This document shows positions 14,100 to 23,327 of a stretch of DNA of 64,000 nt, piece after piece. The number at the start of each line of letters is the position of its first letter. Position 1 is the first letter of the stretch. The translations under genes and the position numbers were made by a program. The notes beneath the pieces were generated by a model, which searched no databases, was not told where the DNA came from, and saw only the letters and a program-made list of their open reading frames with translations. The stretch is from an uncultured Oscillospiraceae bacterium (GTDB taxonomy: Bacteria > Bacillota > Clostridia > Oscillospirales > Oscillospiraceae). Location of the stretch: contig CAJULM010000005.1 of NCBI GenBank assembly GCA_910587285.1, forward strand, positions 31,971-95,970, read 5' to 3'.

Positions 14100-14774
14100 A
14101 TGAAAATTTTGGTGATTGAGGACGAAAAACCGCTGGCCGACTCTATCAGAGCGCTGCTGGAAAAGCGAGGCTTTGACGTAGAGTGCATATATGACGGCGT
14201 GAATGGCGCGGAGTACGCCCAGCTGGGCATTTACGACCTGCTGATTTTGGACGTGATGATGCCGGGGATGGACGGCTTTCAGCTGGCCAAAAGCGTGCGC
14301 GCCCGGCGGTGCGCCACCCCCATTCTCATGCTCACCGCCCGCTCGGGACTGGAGGACCGCATTCAAGGGCTGAACGCCGGGGCGGACTACTACCTCACCA
14401 AGCCCTTTGACACCAGGGAGCTGTTGGCCTGCATCAACGCCCTGCTCCGCCGCCAGGGCGGGCAGGTGGACGAGCTGACTCTGGGAAATACGGCGCTGGA
14501 GCTGGGCTCCTGCACCCTGGTGTGCGGGGCGCAGAGCGTGCGGCTGTCCGCCAAGGAGTTCGATGTGATGCGCTTTCTCCTCCAGGCCAGGGACAGCATT
14601 TCTCCCAAGGAGACCATACTGGCCAAGGTGTGGGGATACGATTCCAACGCCGTGGAAAACCATGTGGAGGTCTATGTAGGCTTTCTGCGCAAAAAGCTCC
14701 ACAGCATCGGCTCCAATATCCGCATTGAGGCGGTGCGCCGGCTGGGCTACCGGCTGGAAACGGACGGCGGCTAA
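14100..14774 (+). CDS. OmpR/PhoB-family response regulator
   Basis: A 224-residue response regulator: receiver domain (1-120) with the acidic pair EDE, phospho-acceptor Asp in LLILDVMMPGMDG, Thr in MLTARSG and Lys in LTKPFD, then a winged helix (about 130-222, ending RIEAVRRLGYRL). The ATG at 14100 follows GGGAGGGACTT. No histidine kinase is adjacent; a terminator follows the gene, so its partner lies elsewhere. The mirrored 11-bp-period repeats upstream suggest it controls itself and the divergent VTC operon. Confidence 0.93.
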   Translation: MKILVIEDEKPLADSIRALLEKRGFDVECIYDGVNGAEYAQLGIYDLLILDVMMPGMDGFQLAKSVRARRCATPILMLTARSGLEDRIQGLNAGADYYLTKPFDTRELLACINALLRRQGGQVDELTLGNTALELGSCTLVCGAQSVRLSAKEFDVMRFLLQARDSISPKETILAKVWGYDSNAVENHVEVYVGFLRKKLHSIGSNIRIEAVRRLGYRLETDGG

Positions 14775-14799
14775 GCCAACAACCATACAGATTGACAGC

Positions 14800-14833
14800 A
14801 AAAGGACGGTATGCCTCAGCATACCGTCCTTTT
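14800..14833. terminator. bidirectional intrinsic terminator
   Basis: Stem AAAAGGACGGTATGC / GCATACCGTCCTTTT with a 4-nt loop, between two converging genes. Confidence 0.9.
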
Positions 14834-14837
14834 TTCA

Positions 14838-15389
14838 TCACGTTGACTGCGCCGCCTCGTTCAGCGCACACTCCAGCTGGCAGTCAAAGGGCTCCGCCTC
14901 GGTGTGCTCCCGACTGTACTCCTGTGCCTCAACGCAGCCCATCCGCCGGTAAAACGCCTGGCTCTCTACCGCTGAATGGGCGGAGATATACAGCTTTTCC
15001 GCCCCGTGCTCTCTGGCCCACTCCTTTGCCTGCCGAAACAGGGCGGAGCCGATTCCACTCCCCCGAGCCTCCTCCGACACATGAATGCTGGTCAGGTCCA
15101 GATACCGGTTCTCTCCGCCGAACAGGGTCCCCTCCACAGAGGCAAAGCCCTTTAATGCACCGTCCACAAAGGCGGCGAACACCACGCCTCCCGTAACGAC
15201 CGTGTTTTTCAGGCAGGACACCAGCGTCTCATAGTCCGCCTCCGACCAGTCATCCACAAATGGGTCGTCCCGAATCACCCACGCCCCATTCTCTCTGCGC
15301 CAGCATTTCGTGACCACCTGCCGCCGGCGAAAGCCCCGGAACAGCGCCCGGCAGATTTCGCCCTCCCCCAATCTTCGGTACTGGATCAT
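14838..15389 (-). CDS. GNAT-family N-acetyltransferase
   Basis: A 183-residue acetyl-CoA-dependent acetyltransferase. The acetyl-CoA loop is HVSEEARGSGIGSALFRQAK (motif RGSGIG), followed by the late-domain strand KLYISAHSAVESQAFYRRMGC typical of GNATs. The start at 15389 has GTGAGGA. Substrate cannot be read from sequence. It follows the sucrose-cleaving enzyme with a 155-bp gap and is probably its own unit. Confidence 0.85.
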   Translation of the reverse strand: MIQYRRLGEGEICRALFRGFRRRQVVTKCWRRENGAWVIRDDPFVDDWSEADYETLVSCLKNTVVTGGVVFAAFVDGALKGFASVEGTLFGGENRYLDLTSIHVSEEARGSGIGSALFRQAKEWAREHGAEKLYISAHSAVESQAFYRRMGCVEAQEYSREHTEAEPFDCQLECALNEAAQST

Positions 15390-15544
15390 ATTCCTCACAC
15401 CTTCCTCCGTATTGGGGTAATGATACCACATCGCGCGCCCGCTTTCAACCGCCGCCCGCCCCATAACGGGACCATCCGCAAAAGCGTTTGCCACGCCGGA
15501 ATTTTTCTGGTACAATGCTGGTATAATCCGTGAAACAGGCCAAC

Positions 15545-17374
15545 TCAGCGGACTCTTTCGCACAGCCGGTATTGATAGGGCTCCAGCACCCCTGCCGAGC
15601 AGGATGCCGCCTCCCCGTCTATCAGATCGGTAAACTCCCCTTCCATGGCGTCCAAGGCATAGGACTTGGGGATTCCAGCGAAATTGAATAGGCACACCAG
15701 CTCCGCCTCTCCCGTCCGCCGCACCAGGGCCAGCACCCGGCGGCTGTGGGCATCCCACGTGGTGACACTGCTCTCCGGCCCAAAGCAGGGGTGCGCGGCC
15801 CGCAGTTGTTCCAGCCGCCGCAGCCCGTCCCAGATGCGCTGCTGCACCGTCCCCGCCTGGGTGCGCAGGGCCGCCTTCTCCCAGTTGAACCGGGTGCGGT
15901 GGAGGTTCCGGCTGTCCTCCCGCAAATCCGGGTCCTCATGATAGCCGTAGCCGTTGAGCTGGCCGATCTCATCCCCGCTGGACAGCATGGGAAAGCCCCC
16001 CATACACATGATAAGGGCGTGCATCATCAGGTCCCGCTGGACGCCCAGCGCCACTTGGCTCTCGTCTCCCTCGTACAGTCCCTTTTCAATCCCACACAAG
16101 CTGGCGATGGTGCCGCAGGTGCGGGCGTCCTGGGTGGCGGGGTTGTAGTTATACCGCTCCCCCCTGGCAAAGCTGCCTGGGAAGCTGCCTTCAAAAAATT
16201 CGTACAGATATTTCTTGTGGGCCAGCGGGTCAATGCCGATGGTTTTGCCATACTCCTCGTTCAGCCCCCAGCCGATGTCATCGTGGCAGCGCAGATAGTT
16301 GACAAAGCAGCAGTGGGCGGGCAGAGCGTGCAGGTCGTCCAGCTGGCGCTTGAGCTGGCGCACGTCCGCCGAGGCCAGGGCGCTCCACTGGGCGGCCATG
16401 GTGGAGGCGTTGTAGAGCAGGTGGCACTCCGGCTTGTCCGCCGTGCCGAAATAGGGGGCCAGCTCCCTGGGGGCCATCACCACCTCCCCCTTTAAAATCA
16501 CGCCGGGGCACACGCACTCAGTGATCAGCCGAATCATCCGCATGATGGTGTGCACCTGGGGCAGATTCCGGCAGGTGGTGCCCAGCTCCTTCCACAAGTA
16601 GGGCACCGCGTCGATGCGCAGCACCTCCACCCCCAGGTTGGTCAGGCGGAGCATACTGCCCACCATATCGTTGAACACCGCGGGATTGCGGTAGTTCAGG
16701 TCCCACTGGTAGGGGTGGAAGGAGGAGCACACATACTTGCCCATCTCCTCCACGTAAATGAAGCTGCCCGGCGCGGTCTCAGGGAATACGTCGGGGATGG
16801 TCTTTTCCATCTCCCTGGGGATATCCGGGCTGTCGAAGCAGATGTAACGGTCGATGTACTCCCGCTCGCCCGCCTTGGCCCGCATCGCCCATTCGTGGGT
16901 ATCGGCGGTGTGGTTGATGACAAAATCCAGGCACAGGCTCATCCCCCGCCGGCGCATGGCTGCGGCCAGGGCGCTCAGGTCCTCATTCGTCCCCAGCGCG
17001 GGGTCCACTTGGTCAAAGTCCTCCACGGCGTAGCCGCCATCGTTGTCCGGGTGGGGCATTTTCAGCAGGGGCATCAGGTGCACATAGGTAATCCCCTGCT
17101 CCTTGAGGTAACCCAGCCGCTCCTCCACCCCCTTGAGGTCGCCGGCGAACAGCCCTGGGTACATGGTCACCCCCAGCATTTTGCCCGCCCGGAACCAGTC
17201 CGGCTGCGCCTCCCGCTTTTTATCCAAACGCCGTAGCGCCTGGCTGCGCGCCCGCCAAACCTGGGACATCATGGCCTTCAGTTCGTCCAGGCGGGCCCGG
17301 TCGCCATACAGCTCCATATACAGCCAGTCCAGCTCGTCCTGCCGGACGGCCAGACGGCGCTCCAATTCGTTCAT
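15545..17374 (-). CDS. GH13 amylosucrase-like sucrose-cleaving enzyme
   Basis: A 609-residue GH13 enzyme of the amylosucrase/sucrose hydrolase type. The N-terminal helical domain (about 1-60) is specific to this subfamily. The barrel has nucleophile Asp255 (LRIDAVPY), acid/base Glu297 (LKGEVVMAP) and transition-state His364-Asp365 or Asp366 (LRCHDDIGW); a C-terminal beta domain follows. It should split sucrose to fructose and glucose or glucan. Its ATG overlaps the fructokinase stop (ATGA) with AGGAGG upstream, so the two are translationally coupled and fructose would be phosphorylated at once. Hydrolysis versus polymer synthesis cannot be decided here. Confidence 0.88.
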   Translation of the reverse strand: MNELERRLAVRQDELDWLYMELYGDRARLDELKAMMSQVWRARSQALRRLDKKREAQPDWFRAGKMLGVTMYPGLFAGDLKGVEERLGYLKEQGITYVHLMPLLKMPHPDNDGGYAVEDFDQVDPALGTNEDLSALAAAMRRRGMSLCLDFVINHTADTHEWAMRAKAGEREYIDRYICFDSPDIPREMEKTIPDVFPETAPGSFIYVEEMGKYVCSSFHPYQWDLNYRNPAVFNDMVGSMLRLTNLGVEVLRIDAVPYLWKELGTTCRNLPQVHTIMRMIRLITECVCPGVILKGEVVMAPRELAPYFGTADKPECHLLYNASTMAAQWSALASADVRQLKRQLDDLHALPAHCCFVNYLRCHDDIGWGLNEEYGKTIGIDPLAHKKYLYEFFEGSFPGSFARGERYNYNPATQDARTCGTIASLCGIEKGLYEGDESQVALGVQRDLMMHALIMCMGGFPMLSSGDEIGQLNGYGYHEDPDLREDSRNLHRTRFNWEKAALRTQAGTVQQRIWDGLRRLEQLRAAHPCFGPESSVTTWDAHSRRVLALVRRTGEAELVCLFNFAGIPKSYALDAMEGEFTDLIDGEAASCSAGVLEPYQYRLCERVR

Positions 17375-18348
17375 GCCTTTTCCTCCTCCGTCTCTCCGGC
17401 CAGCAGCCGACGCACCTGCTCCGCCTCCGGCATACTGCGCAAGGCCCCCTTTCGAGTGGTGACTAAGTAAGCCGCCCCGTTGGCAAACCGAAGCATAGCG
17501 GTCAAATCCTCCCCGCTCAGTCCGTCCAGCCCGTGCTCCAGCACAAAATCCAGCACGCAGGCGCAGAACGTATCCCCCGCGCCGGTGGTCTCGATGACGC
17601 CGCCCAGCTTGCAGGCGGGCACGAACACCCGCTCATCTCCACAATAGGAATAGCTTCCCTCCGCCCCGGCGGTGACGTTGAACAGCTTGATGTTGGGGTA
17701 TTTCCCCCGCAGAATGGCCGCGCCTTTGTCTATGTCCCTCTCTCCCGTCATGAACTCCAACTCGTTGTCGGCGATCTTCAAAATGTCGCAGCGGGCCAGG
17801 CCGTACTCAATTTGCGCCCTGGCGTCCTCCAAGCTGTCCCACAGGGGCGGGCGCAGATTGGGGTCGAAGGAGATCAGCGCGCCGCCCGCCTTGGCGGCAT
17901 CGATGGCACGGCGGGTGGCGCGGCGCACCCCAGGGTGAGTCATAGACAGGGTGCCGAAGTGGAAAATGCGGCTGCCGGCGATCACATCCAGAGGCAGCTC
18001 ATCCTCCGTAAGCATCATATCCGCACCGGGATTTCGGTAGAAAGAGAAATCCCGGTCGCCGTTCTCAAAGGTTTTTACAAAGGCCAGGGTGGTACGGGTG
18101 TCTTTGTCGAACACCATGTGGTCCATGCAGATGCCCGCTTCCGCCGCCACGTCGTGAAGAAGATGGCCGAACAGGTCCTCCCCCACCTTGCCCACAAAAG
18201 CGCAGGAGCGGCCCAGCTTTTTCAGCATGGCCAGCACATTGCAGGGCGCGCCGCCGGGATTGGCCTCAAACAGCGTGTTTCCCTGGCCGCTGGCTCCGTT
18301 CTCCGTAAAGTCAATCAAAAGCTCGCCCAGCGCGATAACGTCATACAT
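17371..18348 (-). CDS. fructokinase (PfkB family)
   Basis: A 325-residue ribokinase-fold sugar kinase that makes fructose 6-phosphate from fructose and ATP. PfkB hallmarks: N-terminal ALGELLIDF, the sugar-binding GGAPCNVL, and the C-terminal ATP/anion-hole motif TTGAGDTFCA with the catalytic Asp. The start at 18348 has GAGGAGG. It is divergent from the AraC regulator (54 bp) and coupled to the sucrose-cleaving enzyme. Confidence 0.92.
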   Translation of the reverse strand: MYDVIALGELLIDFTENGASGQGNTLFEANPGGAPCNVLAMLKKLGRSCAFVGKVGEDLFGHLLHDVAAEAGICMDHMVFDKDTRTTLAFVKTFENGDRDFSFYRNPGADMMLTEDELPLDVIAGSRIFHFGTLSMTHPGVRRATRRAIDAAKAGGALISFDPNLRPPLWDSLEDARAQIEYGLARCDILKIADNELEFMTGERDIDKGAAILRGKYPNIKLFNVTAGAEGSYSYCGDERVFVPACKLGGVIETTGAGDTFCACVLDFVLEHGLDGLSGEDLTAMLRFANGAAYLVTTRKGALRSMPEAEQVRRLLAGETEEEKA

Positions 18349-18402
18349 AGCCTTTTCCTCCTCGAATGCGTGTTGTGTGCGATAGAAAGGATGTGCCCAA
18401 AC

Positions 18403-19293
18403 ATGAGTGAGTTCTCCTTTTCTGTGTTCCCCAATGAAAACTTTCTGGACCTGCGGCTGTTTCAATACGGCTGGGAGCAGTGCGCCCCCCTGCACTCCTT
18501 CGGCCCCTTTGTGCGCAACCACTTTCTGTTCCACTATGTCATCTCCGGCAAGGGATATCTGGACGCCAACGGTTCGGACGGCGTGACTCGCCGCTATACT
18601 CTGGAGCCCGACCAAGGCTTCCTCATCTGTCCCGGCCAGGTCAACACCTACTGTGCGGACGAGCGCGACCCTTGGAAGTACGCCTGGCTGGAATTCGGCG
18701 GCCTGCGGGCGGAGGAGTTCCTCACCGCCGCGGGCCTGGGCCCCGCCCAGCCCATCTACCGCCCCAAGAGCCCCGCCGCGGGGTGGCCGGCGCGGGACGC
18801 CATGCTCTATATCGCCGACCACTCCAGCGCCTCTACCCTGTGCCTCATCGGTCATCTATGCCTGTTTCTGGACGGACTCATTCAGTCCTCCTCCACCCGG
18901 CGGGAGCTGCGGGGCAGCCGCCTTCAGGACTTCTACATTCAGGAGGCCGTCACCTTCATGGAGCACAACTACCAGCGGGAGCTCACCGTAGAGGAGGTCG
19001 CCGATGTGTGCAAGCTCAACCGCAGCTATTTCAGCAAGCTCTTTCGGGACACCATGGGCTGCCCGCCCCAGGAATTTCTCATCCGCCTGCGCCTGTCCAA
19101 AGCGGCGGAGCTGATGCAGACCACCAAGTCTTCCATCGGGGACATCTCCGCCGCCTGCGGCTATCCCAACCAGCTCCACTTCTCCCGGGCATTTAAAAAG
19201 CGCTATGGCGTTTCACCCAGGGAGTGGCGCGTCCAGAACAAGGGGCGCACAGACGCGGCGGGGCAGCCGGCCTCACCCGCGCTCCGCCTCTAA
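18403..19293 (+). CDS. AraC-family transcriptional regulator
   Basis: A 296-residue regulator. The N-terminal cupin (about 15-150) would bind sugar; the C-terminal double HTH (about 190-290) has ELTVEEVADVCKLNRSYFSKLFR and ISAACGYPNQLHFSRAFKKRYG. The ATG at 18403 is taken with GAAAGG about 12 nt upstream. It sits between fructokinase and alpha-galactosidase and probably activates the raffinose/sucrose genes. Its last 21 bases overlap the end of the converging alpha-galactosidase gene. Confidence 0.92.
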   Translation: MSEFSFSVFPNENFLDLRLFQYGWEQCAPLHSFGPFVRNHFLFHYVISGKGYLDANGSDGVTRRYTLEPDQGFLICPGQVNTYCADERDPWKYAWLEFGGLRAEEFLTAAGLGPAQPIYRPKSPAAGWPARDAMLYIADHSSASTLCLIGHLCLFLDGLIQSSSTRRELRGSRLQDFYIQEAVTFMEHNYQRELTVEEVADVCKLNRSYFSKLFRDTMGCPPQEFLIRLRLSKAAELMQTTKSSIGDISAACGYPNQLHFSRAFKKRYGVSPREWRVQNKGRTDAAGQPASPALRL

Positions 19294-21468
19294 GTGCAGC
19301 TGGAACGCCTGATAGTCCCCCGGCAGGCTGGGCAGCGGATATCCCGCCGCCATCAGCGCATCCCCTGGATAGAGCTCCTCTCCCCCGTTTACCCGATAGT
19401 CCAGGTCCGGGTCCAGCCCCTTCAGCCGAAGCAGGGCAAAGGGCGCGTTGGCCCGAACCGCTCCTGTCACCACACTCACCAGCGCCTGCCGCCGGTCGGC
19501 GGACACCTGCTGCCACGCGGTATAGGGCCCCGCCTCAAAGGGAGAGGTCAGGCGGTAGTAGTCTCCGGTTTGAAGCAGCTCACGGCGCTCCCGGAAGGCG
19601 CGAATCTGCCGGCGGACGATCTCTTTTTCCTCCTCGGTGCACCGGCCCAGGTCCATCTCATAGCCAAAGGTTCCGCTCATGGCGGCCACTCCGCGGGTCT
19701 CCAGCGGTACGCTCCGCCCGGTCTGCTCATTGGGCACGGCGGAAACGTGGGCGCCCACTGCGCAGGCCGGATAACCAAAGGAGGTCCCGTACTGGATGCG
19801 CAGGCGGTCCATGGCGTCGGTGTTGTCGCTGCACCAAATCTGGGGGGTGTAATACAGCATCCCCCCGTCGAACCGGCCCCCGCCCCCGGCACAACCCTCG
19901 ATGAGAATGTGGGAATAGTCCCGGCGCAGCCGCTCCAGCAGCTCATACACCCCCAGCACATAGCGGTGGAGCACCTCCCCCTGGCGCTGGGGCGGCAGGG
20001 CGGCGGACCACACATCGGTGAGGCTGCGGTTCATGTCCCACTTCACATAGGTGAGCCCCGGGCAGGACAGCACCGGGCGCAGCGACTCATAGATGTGGTC
20101 CCGGACCTCCTTGCGGGAAAAGTCCAGCACCAGCTGGCTACGGCCCCGGGTGGGGGCCCGGCCGGGGGCCGCCAGTACCCAGTCCGGGTGGTCGCGGTAG
20201 AGCTGGCTGTCCTCACTGACCATCTCCGGCTCAATCCAGATACCCAGCTCCATCCCCAGCTCTCCGATGCGTTCGGCCAAGGCCTCCAGCCCGCCGGGGA
20301 GCTTTTCTTCGTTTACCCACCAATCGCCCAGGCCCCGGCGGTCGCTGTCCCGGCGGCCAAACCAGCCGTCGTCCAGTACAAATAGGTCCACCCCCAGCTC
20401 CGCCGACGCCCGGGCCAGCTCCACCAGCTTTTCCGTGTCAAAATCGTAATAGGCCGCCTCCCAGCTGTTAATCAGCACCGGATGGCGCATTCCCCCCTGA
20501 GGCGGACGGATGAGACGCTCCCGGATGGCCCGGTGAAGCTGTCGGCTCATCGCCGTCAGGCCGTTATGCGCGTACACCATCGCCGCCTCCGGAGCGGTAA
20601 ACGCCTCCCCCGGCTCCAGCGTCCAGCAGAACTGGCGGGGCTGTATGCCCATCACCAGGCGGCTGTTGTCAAACTGGTCCCGCTCCACCTCCGCCTGGAA
20701 GCCGCCGCTGTAGAGCAGCATGGCCCCCCAGCATCCGCCGTTGTCCTCCCCGGCACCCGGCTCGCACAGCACCACAAAGGGATTGTGCTGGTGGCTGGAC
20801 ATACCCCGGACGCTGCCTGCCCCCTGCACGCCGGGGCGCAGCGGGGCCCGGCTGGGACAGCGCTCCATGGTGTGCCGTCCGTCGAACATAATCAGGTCCA
20901 AATCAGCCCTCTGAAAATCCAGGCACAGAGAGGATACCTGAAGCAGACGTACAGAGCAGCTCCCTCCATTCACCACCCGCACCGCACGGGTGATGAGATC
21001 ATACTCCTCCAGCACGCCGTAGAGCAGCTCCACCCGCAGCTGGGACACCGGGTCCTCCAGCTCAATCACCAGCGTATCCGCCGCCCCTTCCCCGGCATAA
21101 AAGGCGGGCATACCGTCCAGGGCGTACTTTCCGTGGCGCAGCTCACAGCCCGCATAGCGCAGGTCCACGACCTGGCTGCCGTCGGCCAGCTCCGCCCGGA
21201 TAGAGGGCTGGCGGAAGTCCCCCACGCCGCTGGCGGAGTACTCCTGGGGCACGGTATCCAGAGAAAAGGTTCGCCCGTCTCCCGCTTCCGGGGGCGCAGG
21301 GGAAAATCCCCGGTCCGCGTATTGGATCAGGTAGGCCAAATCCCCGCCCCGCAGCCGGGGGCCATAATAGGTATGCAACAGCACGCCGTACTGCCCCACC
21401 TTCATCTGATAGGTGGTGTTCCGGGTGTGGAGTGTGAACAGCTTCGCCTGTTCGTCGTGTAAAATCAT
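19273..21468 (-). CDS. alpha-galactosidase (GH36)
   Basis: A 731-residue GH36 enzyme that removes terminal alpha-galactose from raffinose, stachyose or melibiose. N-terminal beta-supersandwich (about 1-320), then the barrel with nucleophile Asp in TYVKWDMNRSLTD and acid/base Asp in IWCSDNTDAMDRL, plus VLDDGWFGRR and the WIEPEMV strand. The start has AGGAGG. No signal peptide, so it acts in the cytosol after uptake. It lies 99 bp downstream of the sugar ABC permeases, with a hairpin and a possible own -10 (TGTGCTAAAAT) between. Confidence 0.95.
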   Translation of the reverse strand: MILHDEQAKLFTLHTRNTTYQMKVGQYGVLLHTYYGPRLRGGDLAYLIQYADRGFSPAPPEAGDGRTFSLDTVPQEYSASGVGDFRQPSIRAELADGSQVVDLRYAGCELRHGKYALDGMPAFYAGEGAADTLVIELEDPVSQLRVELLYGVLEEYDLITRAVRVVNGGSCSVRLLQVSSLCLDFQRADLDLIMFDGRHTMERCPSRAPLRPGVQGAGSVRGMSSHQHNPFVVLCEPGAGEDNGGCWGAMLLYSGGFQAEVERDQFDNSRLVMGIQPRQFCWTLEPGEAFTAPEAAMVYAHNGLTAMSRQLHRAIRERLIRPPQGGMRHPVLINSWEAAYYDFDTEKLVELARASAELGVDLFVLDDGWFGRRDSDRRGLGDWWVNEEKLPGGLEALAERIGELGMELGIWIEPEMVSEDSQLYRDHPDWVLAAPGRAPTRGRSQLVLDFSRKEVRDHIYESLRPVLSCPGLTYVKWDMNRSLTDVWSAALPPQRQGEVLHRYVLGVYELLERLRRDYSHILIEGCAGGGGRFDGGMLYYTPQIWCSDNTDAMDRLRIQYGTSFGYPACAVGAHVSAVPNEQTGRSVPLETRGVAAMSGTFGYEMDLGRCTEEEKEIVRRQIRAFRERRELLQTGDYYRLTSPFEAGPYTAWQQVSADRRQALVSVVTGAVRANAPFALLRLKGLDPDLDYRVNGGEELYPGDALMAAGYPLPSLPGDYQAFQLHLEAERG

Positions 21469-21508
21469 GGAGATCTCCTCCTGCTCATGAAGTCCTGCCT
21501 ATTTTAGC

Positions 21509-21547
21509 ACAGCCCCGGCGGGTCGTAAAGACCGACGCCGGGGCTGT
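21509..21547. other. hairpin between permease and alpha-galactosidase genes
   Basis: 11-bp arms ACAGCCCCGGC / GCCGGGGCTGT with an inner GGTC/GACC pairing. No U-tract on the minus strand, so a processing site or weak attenuator. Confidence 0.55.
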
Positions 21548-21567
21548 AACGCATACAAGCGCAGATT

Positions 21568-22407
21568 TTATTTGCCGCCGGTGGTGGCAATGCCCTCGAT
21601 GAACTGCTTCTGGAAGATCAGGTAGAGCACCACCATGGGCAGCATGGCCAACAGGGAGCCGGCCATCAGCACCGGGAAGTTGGTGGAGAACTGCCCCCGC
21701 AGCGTAGCCAGTCCGGAGGACAGGGTCATCATATTCAAATCGCTGTTCACCACCAGGGGCCACATCAGGTCGCCGAAGGCGAACACGGCGGTGAAGATGG
21801 TCAGCGCCGCCACCGACGTGCCCGTGAGGGGGAACATAATCTTTGTGAAGGTCTGCCACTGGTTACAGCCGTCCAGATAGGCCGCCTCGCCGATCTCCTT
21901 GGGAATGCCCATATAGGTCTGGCGCAGGAAGAAGACGCCGAAGGCGCTGACAATGCCGGGGAACACCAGAGCGAACACCGTGTTGGCCAGCCCCATCTTG
22001 GCCACCATCTGATACTGGGGAATGATGAAAATCTGGCTGGGCAGGGACATCTGCACCAGTACGATGCCGAACAGCAGCTTCTTCCCTTTGAACTCCAGTT
22101 GGGCGAAGGCGTAGCCCGCCATGGAGCTGAAGGCCACCGCGCAAATCACCCGGAAGAAAATCATCAGGGCTGTGTTGATGTAGAGGTTGAGGAAGGGCAG
22201 GCTTTTCACCGCGTCCACAAAGTTGTCCCCCATGATCTGATTGGGCAGAATGGTGGGCGGGATGGCCATGCTCTCGTCCACTGTCTTAGAGCTGGTGAGG
22301 AGCATCCACACAAAGGGGAAAATCATGATAACAGCACCCGCGATCAACGCCGCATAGGTCAGGACCGTGAGCTTGGTTTTGGAGGACCCCATGGTATGTT
22401 TTTTCAC
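21568..22407 (-). CDS. sugar ABC transporter permease (MalG type)
   Basis: A 279-residue inner-membrane permease with six helices and the EAA loop EIGEAAYLDGCNQWQTF that docks the ATPase. It starts with GTG at 22407, seven bases after AGGAGGGG; the ATG four codons later lacks a good site. Second permease of the substrate-binding protein / MalF-type / MalG-type set for oligosaccharide uptake. No ATPase gene is present, so a shared MsmK-type ATPase elsewhere is likely. Confidence 0.93.
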   Translation of the reverse strand: MKKHTMGSSKTKLTVLTYAALIAGAVIMIFPFVWMLLTSSKTVDESMAIPPTILPNQIMGDNFVDAVKSLPFLNLYINTALMIFFRVICAVAFSSMAGYAFAQLEFKGKKLLFGIVLVQMSLPSQIFIIPQYQMVAKMGLANTVFALVFPGIVSAFGVFFLRQTYMGIPKEIGEAAYLDGCNQWQTFTKIMFPLTGTSVAALTIFTAVFAFGDLMWPLVVNSDLNMMTLSSGLATLRGQFSTNFPVLMAGSLLAMLPMVVLYLIFQKQFIEGIATTGGK

Positions 22408-22420
22408 AGTTTACCCCTCC

Positions 22421-23314
22421 TTAAACATCGTAGTTGACCCACTTCTTCTGGCCCACGAACTGGATGATGGTCACCATACCGATGAGCAGCACCGTCCAGA
22501 TGACGATGGCGGAGCCATAGCCCCGATCGCCGGCCACGAAAGAGGAACGGTAGAACAGATACATCAGGCTCTGCACATTGGTGACGGCGGGGTTGGTCTC
22601 CTCCACCATCATGTAAATCAAATCGTATACCTTGACCGAGGCCATCAGGCGCATAATCATCACCACAAACAGGGTGGGCGACACCATGGGCAGGGTGATG
22701 GTGAAGAACTGGCGCACCTTGCCCGCGCCGTCGATGCTGTTGGCCTCGTACAAGCTCTTGGGGATATTTTGCAGGCCGGCCAGGAGCAGAATGGCGTCAT
22801 AGCCGATATTGCTCCAGATGGCCACGATGGCGCAGGACACCATCACCACGTTGGGATCGGTAATCCAGCCGATCTTCGTGCCCAGCACCTGGTTGAGAAT
22901 GCCGTACTCGCCGTTGAAAATCCAGCGCCACACCATGGTCACTGCGGCGGGGGCGCACACCATGGGCAGAAAGAAGATGGTGCGGAAGCCGCCCTTAAAT
23001 TTGATTTTGGCGTTGAGCATGACGGCCACCAGCAGGGACAGGAACAGCCCTACGGGAACGGTGAGAATACAGAACAGAATGGTGTTCCAGGTGGCCCGCC
23101 AGAACTCGGGGTTCTGGAACATCTTGATGTAGTTTTCAAGGCCCACAAACTGATAGTGGCCAAATCCCAGATGCTCGCAGAAGCTGGTATAGACCGTCTG
23201 AACGAAGGGCCACAGGTTGAGCACAATCAACCCGATGATGGTGGGCGCCACCATGATATAGGCCCAGAGCTGCTCTTGGCGGGAGGTCCGGGACAGCTTA
23301 TTGTTCTTCTTCAT
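22421..23314 (-). CDS. sugar ABC transporter permease (MalF type)
   Basis: A 297-residue permease with six membrane helices and EAA loop SLYEANSIDGAGKVRQFF. Typical length for the short MalF form of CUT1 transporters. The start has GAGAGGAGGG. It lies 13 bp from both the upstream binding-protein gene and the downstream permease. Confidence 0.93.
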   Translation of the reverse strand: MKKNNKLSRTSRQEQLWAYIMVAPTIIGLIVLNLWPFVQTVYTSFCEHLGFGHYQFVGLENYIKMFQNPEFWRATWNTILFCILTVPVGLFLSLLVAVMLNAKIKFKGGFRTIFFLPMVCAPAAVTMVWRWIFNGEYGILNQVLGTKIGWITDPNVVMVSCAIVAIWSNIGYDAILLLAGLQNIPKSLYEANSIDGAGKVRQFFTITLPMVSPTLFVVMIMRLMASVKVYDLIYMMVEETNPAVTNVQSLMYLFYRSSFVAGDRGYGSAIVIWTVLLIGMVTIIQFVGQKKWVNYDV

Positions 23315-23327
23315 AAATACCCTCCTC